Shown piece by piece: positions 53,068 through 61,251 of a DNA stretch of 64,000 nucleotides. The position numbers and the translations under genes are program-made. The DNA is taken from NCBI RefSeq assembly GCF_900112225.1, contig NZ_FOLD01000006.1, positions 1 to 64,000 of the forward strand. The letters are read 5' to 3'. The notes under the pieces were generated by a model, which was not told where the DNA came from, did not search any database, and was given only the letters and a program-made list of their open reading frames with translations. This stretch comes from Massilia yuzhufengensis (GTDB lineage: Bacteria; Pseudomonadota; Gammaproteobacteria; Burkholderiales; Burkholderiaceae_D). How positions within the stretch are numbered: the first letter of the stretch is position 1; each line of letters begins with the position of its first letter.

Positions 53068-54119
53068 GCGCGCTGCTCCATCAGGGTGTCGAAACGGCCG
53101 TCGGTCACGCCCGGCCAGAAGCCGGCCGGGCCGGCGGCGCACACCGCCCTGCCGAGCCGCTGCGACCACGCGGTGGCGGAACCGAATTCGCTGCGCCAGG
53201 ACCACAGGCGGCGGGTGCTCAGGTGCAGCGCATGCTCATGGGTGAAGCCGATCGCCCCGTGCACGGCGTGCGCCACGCTGGCGCCGATACCCGCAGCCTC
53301 CGAAGCACAGATCTTGGCGGCGATGGCCTGCAGGCGCACGATGCGCGACTCGGCCGACGCAAACGCGGCTTCCGCGGCCATGACACTGGCTGCGGCGTGT
53401 TCGGCCAGGACCGCGACCTGCTGCTGGATGGCCTGGAAACTGGCGATCGGTTTGCCGAACTGGACCCGCTCGGACGCGTAGCCGGTGGCCATGTCCAGCA
53501 CGGCTTCGAGCGCGCCTGCGATCTGGGCCGCGCGCACCATGGCCCCGCCCAGCAGCAGCACGTCGGCCGGCCAGCCGGTTGGCAAGGGCGCCTGCGCGAC
53601 CGGCGCCACGTCGTGGAACAGGAGCGTGGCGCGCGGTTCCGAGGCCGTATTGGCGCTGTCGCGGCGCTGCGCCGCTTCGGTCGGCAGCAGCACCACGGCC
53701 GGCTCGGCGCCGCCCGTGACCGCCACCACGAAGGGCACCGACGCGCCCCAGGGAACATCGGCCGCCTCGCCGCTCACCACGCCGCCGAGCAGGCGCAGCG
53801 AGCCGGTGGCCGCGATGCTGACCGCGCCGGCCGCAGGGACCAGCCCGGCGGCGCCGAGCAGCCAGTTGGCCAGCATGGCCTCGGGCAGCGGCAACGGCAG
53901 GTTGTGGCGGCCGGCCAGCCGCACCACGCCGCACACGTCGCCCCAGCCGGCGCCGGCGCCGCCCAGCGCTTCGGGCGCCAGGGCCAGCGGAAAGCCGGAT
54001 TCTTCGACCGCCGCCCACATGGCATGCGGCCAGGACCCGTCTTCGCATGCCAGCACCGCGGCGGGGCTGGCGAGGTCGGCGAACAGGCGCTCGACCGTAG
54101 AATCGAACAGTTGTCTCAT
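53064..54119 (-). CDS. Acyl-CoA dehydrogenase-like protein, short subunit
   Basis: The 351-residue protein is degenerate in the N-terminal and middle domains but keeps the C-terminal ACAD domain: MVRAAQIAGALEAVLDMATG, YASERVQFGKPIASFQAIQQ and HGAIGFTHEHALHLSTRRLW. Substrate-binding motifs of the middle domain are hard to find. Together with the full-length ACAD that ends two bases upstream, it looks like the heteromeric (alpha2beta2) ACADs described for steroid side-chain degradation. Confidence 0.87.
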   Translation of the reverse strand: MRQLFDSTVERLFADLASPAAVLACEDGSWPHAMWAAVEESGFPLALAPEALGGAGAGWGDVCGVVRLAGRHNLPLPLPEAMLANWLLGAAGLVPAAGAVSIAATGSLRLLGGVVSGEAADVPWGASVPFVVAVTGGAEPAVVLLPTEAAQRRDSANTASEPRATLLFHDVAPVAQAPLPTGWPADVLLLGGAMVRAAQIAGALEAVLDMATGYASERVQFGKPIASFQAIQQQVAVLAEHAAASVMAAEAAFASAESRIVRLQAIAAKICASEAAGIGASVAHAVHGAIGFTHEHALHLSTRRLWSWRSEFGSATAWSQRLGRAVCAAGPAGFWPGVTDGRFDTLMEQRA

Positions 54120-54121
54120 GA

Positions 54122-55267
54122 TTAACGCATTCCCAATCCGCGTGCGATGATCCCGCGGAGAATTTCGCGCGTACCTCCGCGCAGTGAAAATGAAGGGGCC
54201 TCCTGCATCAGGTAGGCCAGCGCCCGCGCGTGCTCGCTCGAGCCGCGCGTGGCCGGCGCCACGTCCAGCAGCAGCTGGGCGAGTTCCGGTATTTCCTGCT
54301 CGAAGCTGGCGCCTAGGTCCTTGACCACCGAGGCTTCCCATGCCGGGTTGCGTCCGGCAGCCAGCTGCGCCGTCACCGCCAGCGACATCTGGCGCAGGGT
54401 CACCAGGCGCGCGGTCAGGCGGCCGATTTCCCTGGCCTGCAGCGCGTCCGGGTGCCTGCCGACTTCGGCGATCAGGGTTTCCAGCAGCGCGATCGAACTG
54501 AGGAAGCGCTCCGGTCCGCTCCGTTCGAACGCCAGCTCGGCCGTCACCTGGGCCCAGCCCTGCCCCTCGGTGCCGATCAGGGCGTCCGCGTCCAGCGTCA
54601 CCCCATCGAAGAACACCTCGTTGAAGTGACTGGCGCCGGTCAAGTCCTTGATCGGGCGGATCGTGATGCCCGGCAGGCTCAGGTCGATGATGAACTGCGA
54701 CAGCCCCTCGTTGCGCTTGCTCTCCGGGTCGGTCCGGACCAGGGCGATCATGTAGTGCGAACGGTGGGCGTTGGTGGTCCAGACCTTCTGGCCGTTGACC
54801 ACCCACTTGTCGCCGCTGCGGCGCGCACTGGTGCGGATCGAGGCCAGGTCGGAACCGGAATTCGGTTCGCTCATGCCGATGCAGAAGAACCGCTCGCCGC
54901 GGCAGATCGCCGGCAGGTGGAAATCCCTCTGCGCATCGGTGCCGTAGTGCAGGATCTGCGGACCGCTCTGGCGGTCGGCGAACCAGTGCGCCGACACCGG
55001 AGCCCCGGCCGCCAGCAGCTCCTCGATCACGACATAGCGGGTGAAGGGACTGGCGTCGGCGCCGCCGTAGCGCTTCGGCAGCGCCATCCCGATCCAGCCG
55101 CGTTCGCCGAGGCGGCGGCTGAAGCCGGCGTCGAATCCCATCCAGGATTCGGCGCGCCGGGTGGGCGGATAATCCGCCAGGCTTTCCACGAGAAAGCGGC
55201 GTACCTCGGCGCGAAGGGCTTCGGCCTCTGGCGGGATGGGACTGAACTTGAACTGGTCAATGGACAT
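54122..55267 (-). CDS. Acyl-CoA dehydrogenase, full-length subunit of the ACAD pair
   Basis: The 381-residue ACAD has GERFFCIGMSEPNSGSDLAS, KWVVNGQKVWTTNAHRSHYM and the terminal SFSLRGGTREILRGIIARGL. The middle-domain motifs are complete, so it should carry FAD and the acyl-CoA site, with the small partner encoded directly downstream. It is the first gene of an eight-gene minus-strand operon (55.3 to 45.1 kb). Confidence 0.92.
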   Translation of the reverse strand: MSIDQFKFSPIPPEAEALRAEVRRFLVESLADYPPTRRAESWMGFDAGFSRRLGERGWIGMALPKRYGGADASPFTRYVVIEELLAAGAPVSAHWFADRQSGPQILHYGTDAQRDFHLPAICRGERFFCIGMSEPNSGSDLASIRTSARRSGDKWVVNGQKVWTTNAHRSHYMIALVRTDPESKRNEGLSQFIIDLSLPGITIRPIKDLTGASHFNEVFFDGVTLDADALIGTEGQGWAQVTAELAFERSGPERFLSSIALLETLIAEVGRHPDALQAREIGRLTARLVTLRQMSLAVTAQLAAGRNPAWEASVVKDLGASFEQEIPELAQLLLDVAPATRGSSEHARALAYLMQEAPSFSLRGGTREILRGIIARGLGMR

Positions 55268-55399
55268 GGTCGGTCATGCAATGAAGTCGATGCGCCTGGC
55301 GCGCGCAGCCGCACGGAACCGACGCGGCCCTGGGGCCGCGGGGATGCGCCGGCTGCGGCGCGGACAGGGTTCAAGGGAGGCGGACCTCCCTGGCGAAGC

Positions 55400-56707
55400 T
55401 CAGAGCGCGGTCTGGGCGTCGGCGGCGGCGAACATCTTGTTGATGTCGCCCGAGGTGACCGGACGCTGCGGATCGCGCTCCGGCGCCGCGCCGCCCAGGC
55501 CGAGGGCCGGCTCGATGCTGACGTGGGTGGCCTGCGCCTTCAGTGCGCCGACCGTGCAGTTCTCGCGCCCGAGGATCGCGAACGGATCGTAGGAGAACTC
55601 GCGCATCGCGTTCAAGTGCGTGATCTTGTTGATGACCCCGTCCGACAGGTGCTGCGCCTGGCTCCAGAACACGTTCGCCGAATTCGGCCAGGTGCAGTCG
55701 GAGTGCGGGTAGTCGCATTCCCAGGTGACCATATCGACATTGATCGAATCGAGGTTCTTCAGCCCGAACGCATCCTCGATGAAGCAGGTGATGATGTGTT
55801 CATTGAAGATGTCGCTCGGCTTCTTGTTGCCGAAATTCGAGTTGGTCCACTCGTGGTGATGGCTGTGGGTAAAGTCGGCGCGCTCGAGCAGGTAGGGAAT
55901 CCAGCCAATGCCGCCTTCGGACAGGGCCATGCGCAGCTTCGGGTACTTCTTCCACATCGGGGCCCAGATCCAGTCGGCCGCCGAATTCGAGATCGAGATC
56001 GGCATCGAAGTGATCCAGGCGTCGATCGGCGACTCGTCCGAGGCGTGGGCCGCCTTGACGCCGGTGCCGATGTGGCAGCAGATCACGACGCCGTTGTCGG
56101 CGCAGGCCTTCCACAGCGGATCCCAGTGGGCGTTGTGGATCGAGGGGTAGCCGTGCACGGTCGGGTTGTCGGACAGGGTCAGCGCATGCACGCCCTGGTC
56201 CGCCAGGCGCTTGACCTCGGCGGCTGCGGCCTGCATGTCCCACCAGGGCACCATCATGAGCGGGATGAAGCGGCCCGGCGCCGCGTTGCACCAGTCATGC
56301 AGGTGCCAGTCGTTGTAGGCCTGGATGGCCGCCAGGCTGACCTCGCGGTCGTTCATCACCTGGAAGCGCTGTCCCGCAAAGCCCGGGAAGGTCGGGAAGC
56401 ACAGCGAACCGAGCACGCCATTGGCGTTCATGTCGTCGACGCGCGCCTTGATGTCCCAGGTACCGCGGCGCATCTGCTCGTAGGAGAGCGGCTCCATGCC
56501 ATATTCTTCCTTGGGGCGGCCGACCACCGAATTGAGGCCCATGTAGCCGGTCGCCTTGTCTTCGAATACCCAGACGTCGCGGCCCTTGATGGTCTCGACT
56601 TTCGGCTGGCGGCCCTTGAATTTGGCAGGCATGTGGCGGTCGAAAGCGCCGCGCGGTTCGATCACGTGGTCGTCCACGCTCACGAGGATCAGGTCTTCAT
56701 ATTTCAT
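55400..56707 (-). CDS. Amidohydrolase 2-family protein (second copy)
   Basis: The 435-residue TIM-barrel hydrolase or decarboxylase has ILVSVDDHVIEPRGAFDRHM, His in GVVICCHIGTGVKAAHASDE, LRMALSEGGIGWIPYLLERA and the C-terminal motif VTWECDYPHSDCTWP with the catalytic Asp. This long form is often found next to P450s and ACADs in steroid and aromatic clusters. It has its own leader region with the shared dyad and is followed after 132 bases by the ACAD operon. Confidence 0.9.
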   Translation of the reverse strand: MKYEDLILVSVDDHVIEPRGAFDRHMPAKFKGRQPKVETIKGRDVWVFEDKATGYMGLNSVVGRPKEEYGMEPLSYEQMRRGTWDIKARVDDMNANGVLGSLCFPTFPGFAGQRFQVMNDREVSLAAIQAYNDWHLHDWCNAAPGRFIPLMMVPWWDMQAAAAEVKRLADQGVHALTLSDNPTVHGYPSIHNAHWDPLWKACADNGVVICCHIGTGVKAAHASDESPIDAWITSMPISISNSAADWIWAPMWKKYPKLRMALSEGGIGWIPYLLERADFTHSHHHEWTNSNFGNKKPSDIFNEHIITCFIEDAFGLKNLDSINVDMVTWECDYPHSDCTWPNSANVFWSQAQHLSDGVINKITHLNAMREFSYDPFAILGRENCTVGALKAQATHVSIEPALGLGGAAPERDPQRPVTSGDINKMFAAADAQTAL

Positions 56708-56767
56708 CGTTGTCTCCGAGGAAGGTATTCGCTTAACCAGCGTCTGGTTTTCTCTGGCTTCATTCTA

Positions 56768-56811
56768 GAACAGATTTCGGATTTAATTAAACATTTTTTA
56801 CGAATCTGTTC
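56768..56811 (-). promoter_or_regulatory. Regulatory region of the second amidohydrolase gene
   Basis: Two outward arms, GAACAGATTTCG and CGAATCTGTTC, form an 11-bp inverted repeat with one bulged base around an AT-rich centre. On the minus strand ACAGATTCGTAAAAAATGT (56791-56809) also fits the ACA-N13-TGT form. It lies 61-104 bases before the start codon. A role as P450 terminator is possible but there is no T-run adjoining a GC stem. Confidence 0.5.
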
Positions 56812-56829
56812 ATTTTATGTGAGTTGTTC

Positions 56830-58104
56830 TCAGTCCCAGAGCACGTGCACGTGTTTCGGCCCGCGCAATTGGGCGCCGGTGATGAGCGGCGGCGGCAGGT
56901 CCGGGTCGAGCCGCAGGTTCGGCAGCAGGTCGAGGATGGCGTTGACGGCCACCTGCAGTTCGGTCTTGGCGATGAACTGGCCGATGCACATGTGCGGGCC
57001 GAAGCCGAAACCGAACGATGGCTTGGGCTTGCGGTCGATATCGAATTGTTCGCTGTTCTCGAAGGCTTCCTCGTCGCGGTTGGCGGAACTGACGATGCAC
57101 TGCACCATCGCGCCTTTCGGAATGGCCACGCCGGCCAGCTCCAGGTCCTGCGCGGCCTGGCGTACCTTGAAGGTGGCCACCGGCTCGAAACGGATCGCCT
57201 CGTCGATCGCCTTCGGCAGCAGGCTGCGGTCCTGGCGCACGCGCTCGAGCAGCGCCGGGCGTTCGAGCAGCAGCGTCATCAGGGTGCCGAAGGTGCGCGT
57301 GGTGGTCTCGGCGGCGGCCGGGAGCAGCGAGCGCACGAAGGTGGTCACCTCGTGGTCGTCGAACTTGCGGCCGTCGTTTTCGGCGCGAATCAGGCGGCTG
57401 ATCAGGTCGTCGCCCTGGGCGCCATTGCGGCGCACCTCGACCACCGCTTCATGGGTGGCATCGTAGAGCGACTTGGCGGCATTCATCGCGGCCTGGCGCG
57501 CCAGCGCGGCTTTCTCGGCATCGACTTGCGGCCCGGCCAGGATCGCCAGCGCCCAGGCGGCGTACTGCTTGATCTTGTCCGGATCGCTGCCGGGGAACCC
57601 GATGAGGGCGTAGATCAGGCGGATCGGGAAATACAGGCCGAATTCCATCAGGTCGGCCTTCTTTTGCGGGACCAGGCCAAGCAGGAACTCGTTGCGCACG
57701 ATCGGATCCATTTTCGAATCGCGCCAGCTGTTGACGACTTCGGGCATGAAGATCGGCTGCAGCAGCGCCCTCGCCTTCTTGTGCGCCTCGCCGTCCATGC
57801 CGGTCAGGATCAGGCCGTCGAAGAACGCACCCAGGCCCTCGGCAATGAAGCCGCTGGTGTAATTGGTGGCGTCGCGCAGTACCGCCATCGTTTCCTTGTA
57901 CTTGAACACCGTAAAAGTCGGCCGGTTTGCGTCGAGCCCGGCGATATTCGGCACGCCGAGCCTGCCCATGAAATTCTCGGCGATGATCGGCGAGTCCCTG
58001 CGCATGGCGCGGTAGATCGCATGCAGGTCGACATTCTCGCCCCGGTAATTGTCGGCTACGCCCGTGTAGGCGCTCTCGAGACTTACTTCCTTGCTGCTAC
58101 TCAT
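56830..58104 (-). CDS. Cytochrome P450
   Basis: The 424-residue soluble P450 has the heme-thiolate C373 in FGFGFGPHMCIGQ, ExxR as E302/R305 in DEAIRFEP and the I-helix segment LLPAAAETTTR (residues 261-270) with Glu-Thr for the usual Asp-Thr. As a class I enzyme it needs a ferredoxin and a reductase; the 71-residue ferredoxin and the FAD reductase in this window fit. It probably hydroxylates a ring or a methyl group early in the pathway. The ATG at 58104 follows GGAGGATGAC. Its promoter carries the shared dyad. Confidence 0.94.
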   Translation of the reverse strand: MSSSKEVSLESAYTGVADNYRGENVDLHAIYRAMRRDSPIIAENFMGRLGVPNIAGLDANRPTFTVFKYKETMAVLRDATNYTSGFIAEGLGAFFDGLILTGMDGEAHKKARALLQPIFMPEVVNSWRDSKMDPIVRNEFLLGLVPQKKADLMEFGLYFPIRLIYALIGFPGSDPDKIKQYAAWALAILAGPQVDAEKAALARQAAMNAAKSLYDATHEAVVEVRRNGAQGDDLISRLIRAENDGRKFDDHEVTTFVRSLLPAAAETTTRTFGTLMTLLLERPALLERVRQDRSLLPKAIDEAIRFEPVATFKVRQAAQDLELAGVAIPKGAMVQCIVSSANRDEEAFENSEQFDIDRKPKPSFGFGFGPHMCIGQFIAKTELQVAVNAILDLLPNLRLDPDLPPPLITGAQLRGPKHVHVLWD

Positions 58105-58148
58105 GCTGTCATCCTCCAGTTGTCGCCGGCGCAAAGCCGGGCGTTTAT

Positions 58149-58170
58149 TGAACACTTTTGCAGATAGTGC
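58149..58170 (-). promoter_or_regulatory. Shared dyad element upstream of the P450 gene
   Basis: On the minus strand GCACTATCTGCAAAAGTGT matches the dyad form except for the first base, and shares CAAAAGTGT with the gpx/hemerythrin site. It lies 45-66 bases before the start codon, in a 111-base gap after the SDR gene. Confidence 0.5.
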
Positions 58171-58215
58171 TCTATTTATGGAGAATTGCCAAGCGATTCA
58201 CGCCATGCGCCAGGC

Positions 58216-58986
58216 TTACGGAATCATCAGGCCGCCATCGACGGCGAGCGTCTGCCCGGTGATGAAGCGCGCGCCCTCGCTCATCATGTACACCACGAAG
58301 GGCGTCATGTCGCGGTCCGGGTCGCCCAGCCTGCCGCCGAGCGGAATCAGGCCGGCCATCATCCGGTCGTGCGCAGCCAATGCCTGCTCGTCCATGCGCG
58401 CCCGGTGCGCTTCGTACATCGGCGTCCACATGCCGGGGGCCGCCGCGTTCACGCTGATGCCATGCCTGCCCCACTCCTTGGCCACGGTGCGGGTCCAGCC
58501 CAGCACTGCCGCTTTGGCCGCGGAATAGTGGGCGCAGCCGGGCAGGCCCATCACGCCGGCGGCCGAGCCGAAGTTCAGGATCCGCCCACCCTGCTCCTTC
58601 AGGTAGGCAAACGCCGCCTGGTTGGTGTGGAAGGTGCCGCGCGTATTGACGTCGAACATCAGGTCCCAGTCTGCGTCGCCGATCGACTCGGCGGGGGCCG
58701 CGCGTTCGATCCCGGCGATATTGACGAGGCCATCGAGCCCGCCGAGCCAGGCAACGGCGTCCGCAAACGCGGCATCGACCTCGGCGCGCTTGCGCACGTC
58801 GCAGCGGAAATAGCGGGCCGCGCCCGGGCCGGTTCGGTCGGCGCGTGCCGCCTCCTCGCTGCCCAGGGGATCATTGACATCCATTGCGGCCACCCGTGCA
58901 CCCGCGCCGACCAGGCCGCGCAGGACGCTGGCGCCGATGCCGCCGGCCGCGCCGGTAACGATCAGCCGTTTGCGATTCAGATCCAT
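58216..58986 (-). CDS. SDR-family oxidoreductase
   Basis: The 256-residue SDR has VTGAAGGIGASVLRGL, DVND at the NAD-specific position, NIAG, NFGSAAG and the catalytic YSAAK. The ATG at 58986 follows AAGGACAG; longer frames overlap the MFS gene. It lies 32 bases after the MFS gene and may be the last gene of the right-hand operon. Confidence 0.9.
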   Translation of the reverse strand: MDLNRKRLIVTGAAGGIGASVLRGLVGAGARVAAMDVNDPLGSEEAARADRTGPGAARYFRCDVRKRAEVDAAFADAVAWLGGLDGLVNIAGIERAAPAESIGDADWDLMFDVNTRGTFHTNQAAFAYLKEQGGRILNFGSAAGVMGLPGCAHYSAAKAAVLGWTRTVAKEWGRHGISVNAAAPGMWTPMYEAHRARMDEQALAAHDRMMAGLIPLGGRLGDPDRDMTPFVVYMMSEGARFITGQTLAVDGGLMIP

Positions 58987-59018
58987 TTTCTGTCCTTCAG
59001 GTTGTTTGATCGAGAAGC

Positions 59019-60197
59019 TCAAGCCGCGCGCGGGCGCAGGCGCCGCGCCTGGATGCTGCCTGCGCCGAGCGCGGCCGACATCATCCAGAACAGAGCAGCG
59101 GCCCCGGCCGCCGCCCCGAGCGCGCCGAACAGCAGCGGCATTGCCGCCATCGAGCTGTGGATCGCCATCGAGCGCAAGGCCAGCGCTTCGCCGTGGCGTC
59201 CGGGCGGAGCGACATCGTGCAGCGAGGCCAGGATGGCGGGCTGCACCACGCCCAGCGCGACCCCGAGCATGGCGGCGCAGGCGGCCATGGCCCAGGCGTT
59301 GTGCAACAGCGGATATGCGCCGAACACCGCGCAGGCCAGCAGGAGCGCGCCTGCCAGCAAGGTATTGCCGGAGATGCGCCCGGCCACCAAGGGAATTGCC
59401 AGGCGCACCAGCATCGAGGCCACCGCATAGGCGGCCAGTACCGCTCCCAGCGCCGAGGCGCTCATTGCGCGCTCGACGCCCAGCAGCGGCAGCGCAAAGC
59501 CATGGACGTCCCAGCTGACCGAGACCAGCCAGCTAAGCAGCAGCAGGCGGCGAAATGGCGCCAGGCGCAGCAGGTCCCAGGACGACGCCCGGCCTTGGTT
59601 CGGGCTGGCGGCGGCGCGCGGCGTTTCGGCGGGGACGGCTTGCGCCGCCAGCAGGGTCGCTGCCGGCAGCAAGGCCAGCGCAAGGAAGGCGCTTGAAAAA
59701 CCGGCGTGGTCGATCAGCACGCCGGCCAGCATGGGCCCGAACAGTCCTGCGACGGCAGGCGCCAGGGCAATCCAGCTGAATACGCGCAGCCGCCCGGCCT
59801 CGCTGGTGGCGAGCCGGCTGGCGCTGCGCTGGATCGCAATCATCCCGCAACCGGAGCCGGCCCCGCTGAGCGCCGCGGCCGCGCACAGTGCCCACAGGCT
59901 GTGCGACGCTGCCGCCAGCAGGGTGCCCGCTAGTGCGCAGCATGCCGCGATCCGGACCGGCAAGTGGTAGCCGCGCCGGTCGGCCAGGCGTCCCGCGGGC
60001 AAGGCCAGCAAGGCGGGAAAGACGGCGAACATCGTCATGACCAGCCCCACCGACCAGGCCGACCGGCCCAGCGCCAGCACGCCCAGCGGCGCGGCCAGCC
60101 GCACGCCCTGCGCGCAGGCGTGCAGGCCGATCTGGCATGCGACCATCGCCGCCAGCGCGCCGCGGCCGTCGAGGACAGGAATCGCTGCGCTACGCAT
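59019..60197 (-). CDS. MFS transporter
   Basis: The 392-residue inner-membrane protein has twelve predicted hydrophobic segments and the MFS loop motif AGRLADRRGYHLPVRI between helices 2 and 3. It resembles sugar/drug:H+ antiporters. The ATG at 60197 overlaps the stop of the phosphotransferase gene by eight bases, so it belongs to the CoA-transferase operon. It is the third MFS protein in the cluster. Import or export cannot be told apart from sequence. Confidence 0.83.
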   Translation of the reverse strand: MRSAAIPVLDGRGALAAMVACQIGLHACAQGVRLAAPLGVLALGRSAWSVGLVMTMFAVFPALLALPAGRLADRRGYHLPVRIAACCALAGTLLAAASHSLWALCAAAALSGAGSGCGMIAIQRSASRLATSEAGRLRVFSWIALAPAVAGLFGPMLAGVLIDHAGFSSAFLALALLPAATLLAAQAVPAETPRAAASPNQGRASSWDLLRLAPFRRLLLLSWLVSVSWDVHGFALPLLGVERAMSASALGAVLAAYAVASMLVRLAIPLVAGRISGNTLLAGALLLACAVFGAYPLLHNAWAMAACAAMLGVALGVVQPAILASLHDVAPPGRHGEALALRSMAIHSSMAAMPLLFGALGAAAGAAALFWMMSAALGAGSIQARRLRPRAA

Positions 60198-61251
60198 GGC
60201 TAGCCTCGATCGATGACAAGGCCTGCGCGAGCAGGCGCACCGCGGACGCGTGGTGGCGCGCGCCGAGGCCACGGTCGGCCTGGGCCGCGCAGGAGCGGGC
60301 ATGGCTGGCTTCGAGCAGGATGCCGAGCTTGAAGCGCGCCAGCGCCACGTACCAGTCGGTGGCCGACAGATCGCGACTGCTGCCCTGGCGGTAGCGCTCC
60401 ACCAGCTCCGCAGTCGATGCCAGGCCCTGGGCCGGCGAGACGCGTATGGTTCCGGCGCCGCATCCATCGGCGTCGGGCCAGGTGGCTACCAGCCAGCCCA
60501 GGTCCAGCAAGGGATCCCCCACCGTCGCCAGCTCCCAGTCGATGATCGCCGCCAGCACCGGCCGGTCGTACTTGAACATTACATTGCCCAGATGAAAATC
60601 GCCATGCAGCAGACCGGCGGTAAATGCCTTGGGCACCCGCTCGCCCAGCCACTGCGCCACCTCCGCCACCCCCGGCAACGATTGCGGGCCCGGCCAGCCC
60701 GCATACTGCCGGCAGGCGTCCAGGTGGCGCAGCCAGCGTGGGACCTGGCGCTCCAGGAAGCCGTCCGGCTTGCCGAAATCGTCCAACCCGAGCTTGGCCA
60801 CGTCGATCTCGCCGAGCCGCAGCAAGCCGTCCACCATCGACCATCCCATCTCGCGGCGCCAGGCGGGATTGGCCGCGTAGCGACCGCGCAGCGGCTTCGG
60901 CGTTGCGGTGAACCCGTCCACCGGCGCCATCAGGTAGAACGGCACGCCAAGGATGGTCGGATCGGTGCAGGAAGCCCGCAAGGCCGGATGGGGCACCGCG
61001 CTGCCCGCCAGCGCCTGCAGCAGGCGCGCCTCGCGCAGGAAGCCACGTTGGACGTCCGCATGCGCGCCCGCGCGCGGGCAGCGCAGCACATAGGCCTGGC
61101 CAGTGCCACGCTCGAAGCGCAGCAGGACGTTCTGGGTGCCGCCGGTCAGCGCCGTGACGCGGCGCAGCTCTCCCGCGCCGAGGCCTTGCGCGTCCATCCA
61201 GCGCGCCAGCGCGCCCAGGTCGGGCCCGGTGCCGGCACCCGGGGCGCTCAT
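60190..61251 (-). CDS. Aminoglycoside phosphotransferase/ACAD11-type kinase
   Basis: The 353-residue kinase-fold protein has the catalytic loop LLHGDFHLGNVMF and the metal site AAIIDWELATVGDPLLDLGW, both diagnostic of the APH family. It overlaps the upstream ACAD gene (ATGA). In human ACAD10/11 the same two domains are fused, and in Pseudomonas levulinate degradation (LvaA with LvaC) the separate proteins phosphorylate a 4-hydroxyacyl-CoA and isomerise it. A similar 4-hydroxyacyl-CoA step is the best guess here; antibiotic resistance is unlikely. Confidence 0.87.
   Translation of the reverse strand: MSAPGAGTGPDLGALARWMDAQGLGAGELRRVTALTGGTQNVLLRFERGTGQAYVLRCPRAGAHADVQRGFLREARLLQALAGSAVPHPALRASCTDPTILGVPFYLMAPVDGFTATPKPLRGRYAANPAWRREMGWSMVDGLLRLGEIDVAKLGLDDFGKPDGFLERQVPRWLRHLDACRQYAGWPGPQSLPGVAEVAQWLGERVPKAFTAGLLHGDFHLGNVMFKYDRPVLAAIIDWELATVGDPLLDLGWLVATWPDADGCGAGTIRVSPAQGLASTAELVERYRQGSSRDLSATDWYVALARFKLGILLEASHARSCAAQADRGLGARHHASAVRLLAQALSSIEASHA

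Noticed and set aside
56768..56811. The GAACAGATT inverted repeat as the transcription terminator of a neighbouring gene
   Set aside because: The stem is AT-rich with a 21-base loop and no adjoining T-run, and it lies upstream of the amidohydrolase gene, so a regulatory site is more likely.
54452..57466. A 1004-codon plus-strand frame crossing three minus-strand genes
   Set aside because: It spans the ACAD, amidohydrolase and part of the P450 genes in antisense and even runs through their promoter region; no domain is visible.
60190..61251. Aminoglycoside resistance gene
   Set aside because: The APH fold is present, but overlap with an ACAD gene and the pathway context point to an ACAD11-type acyl-CoA kinase.
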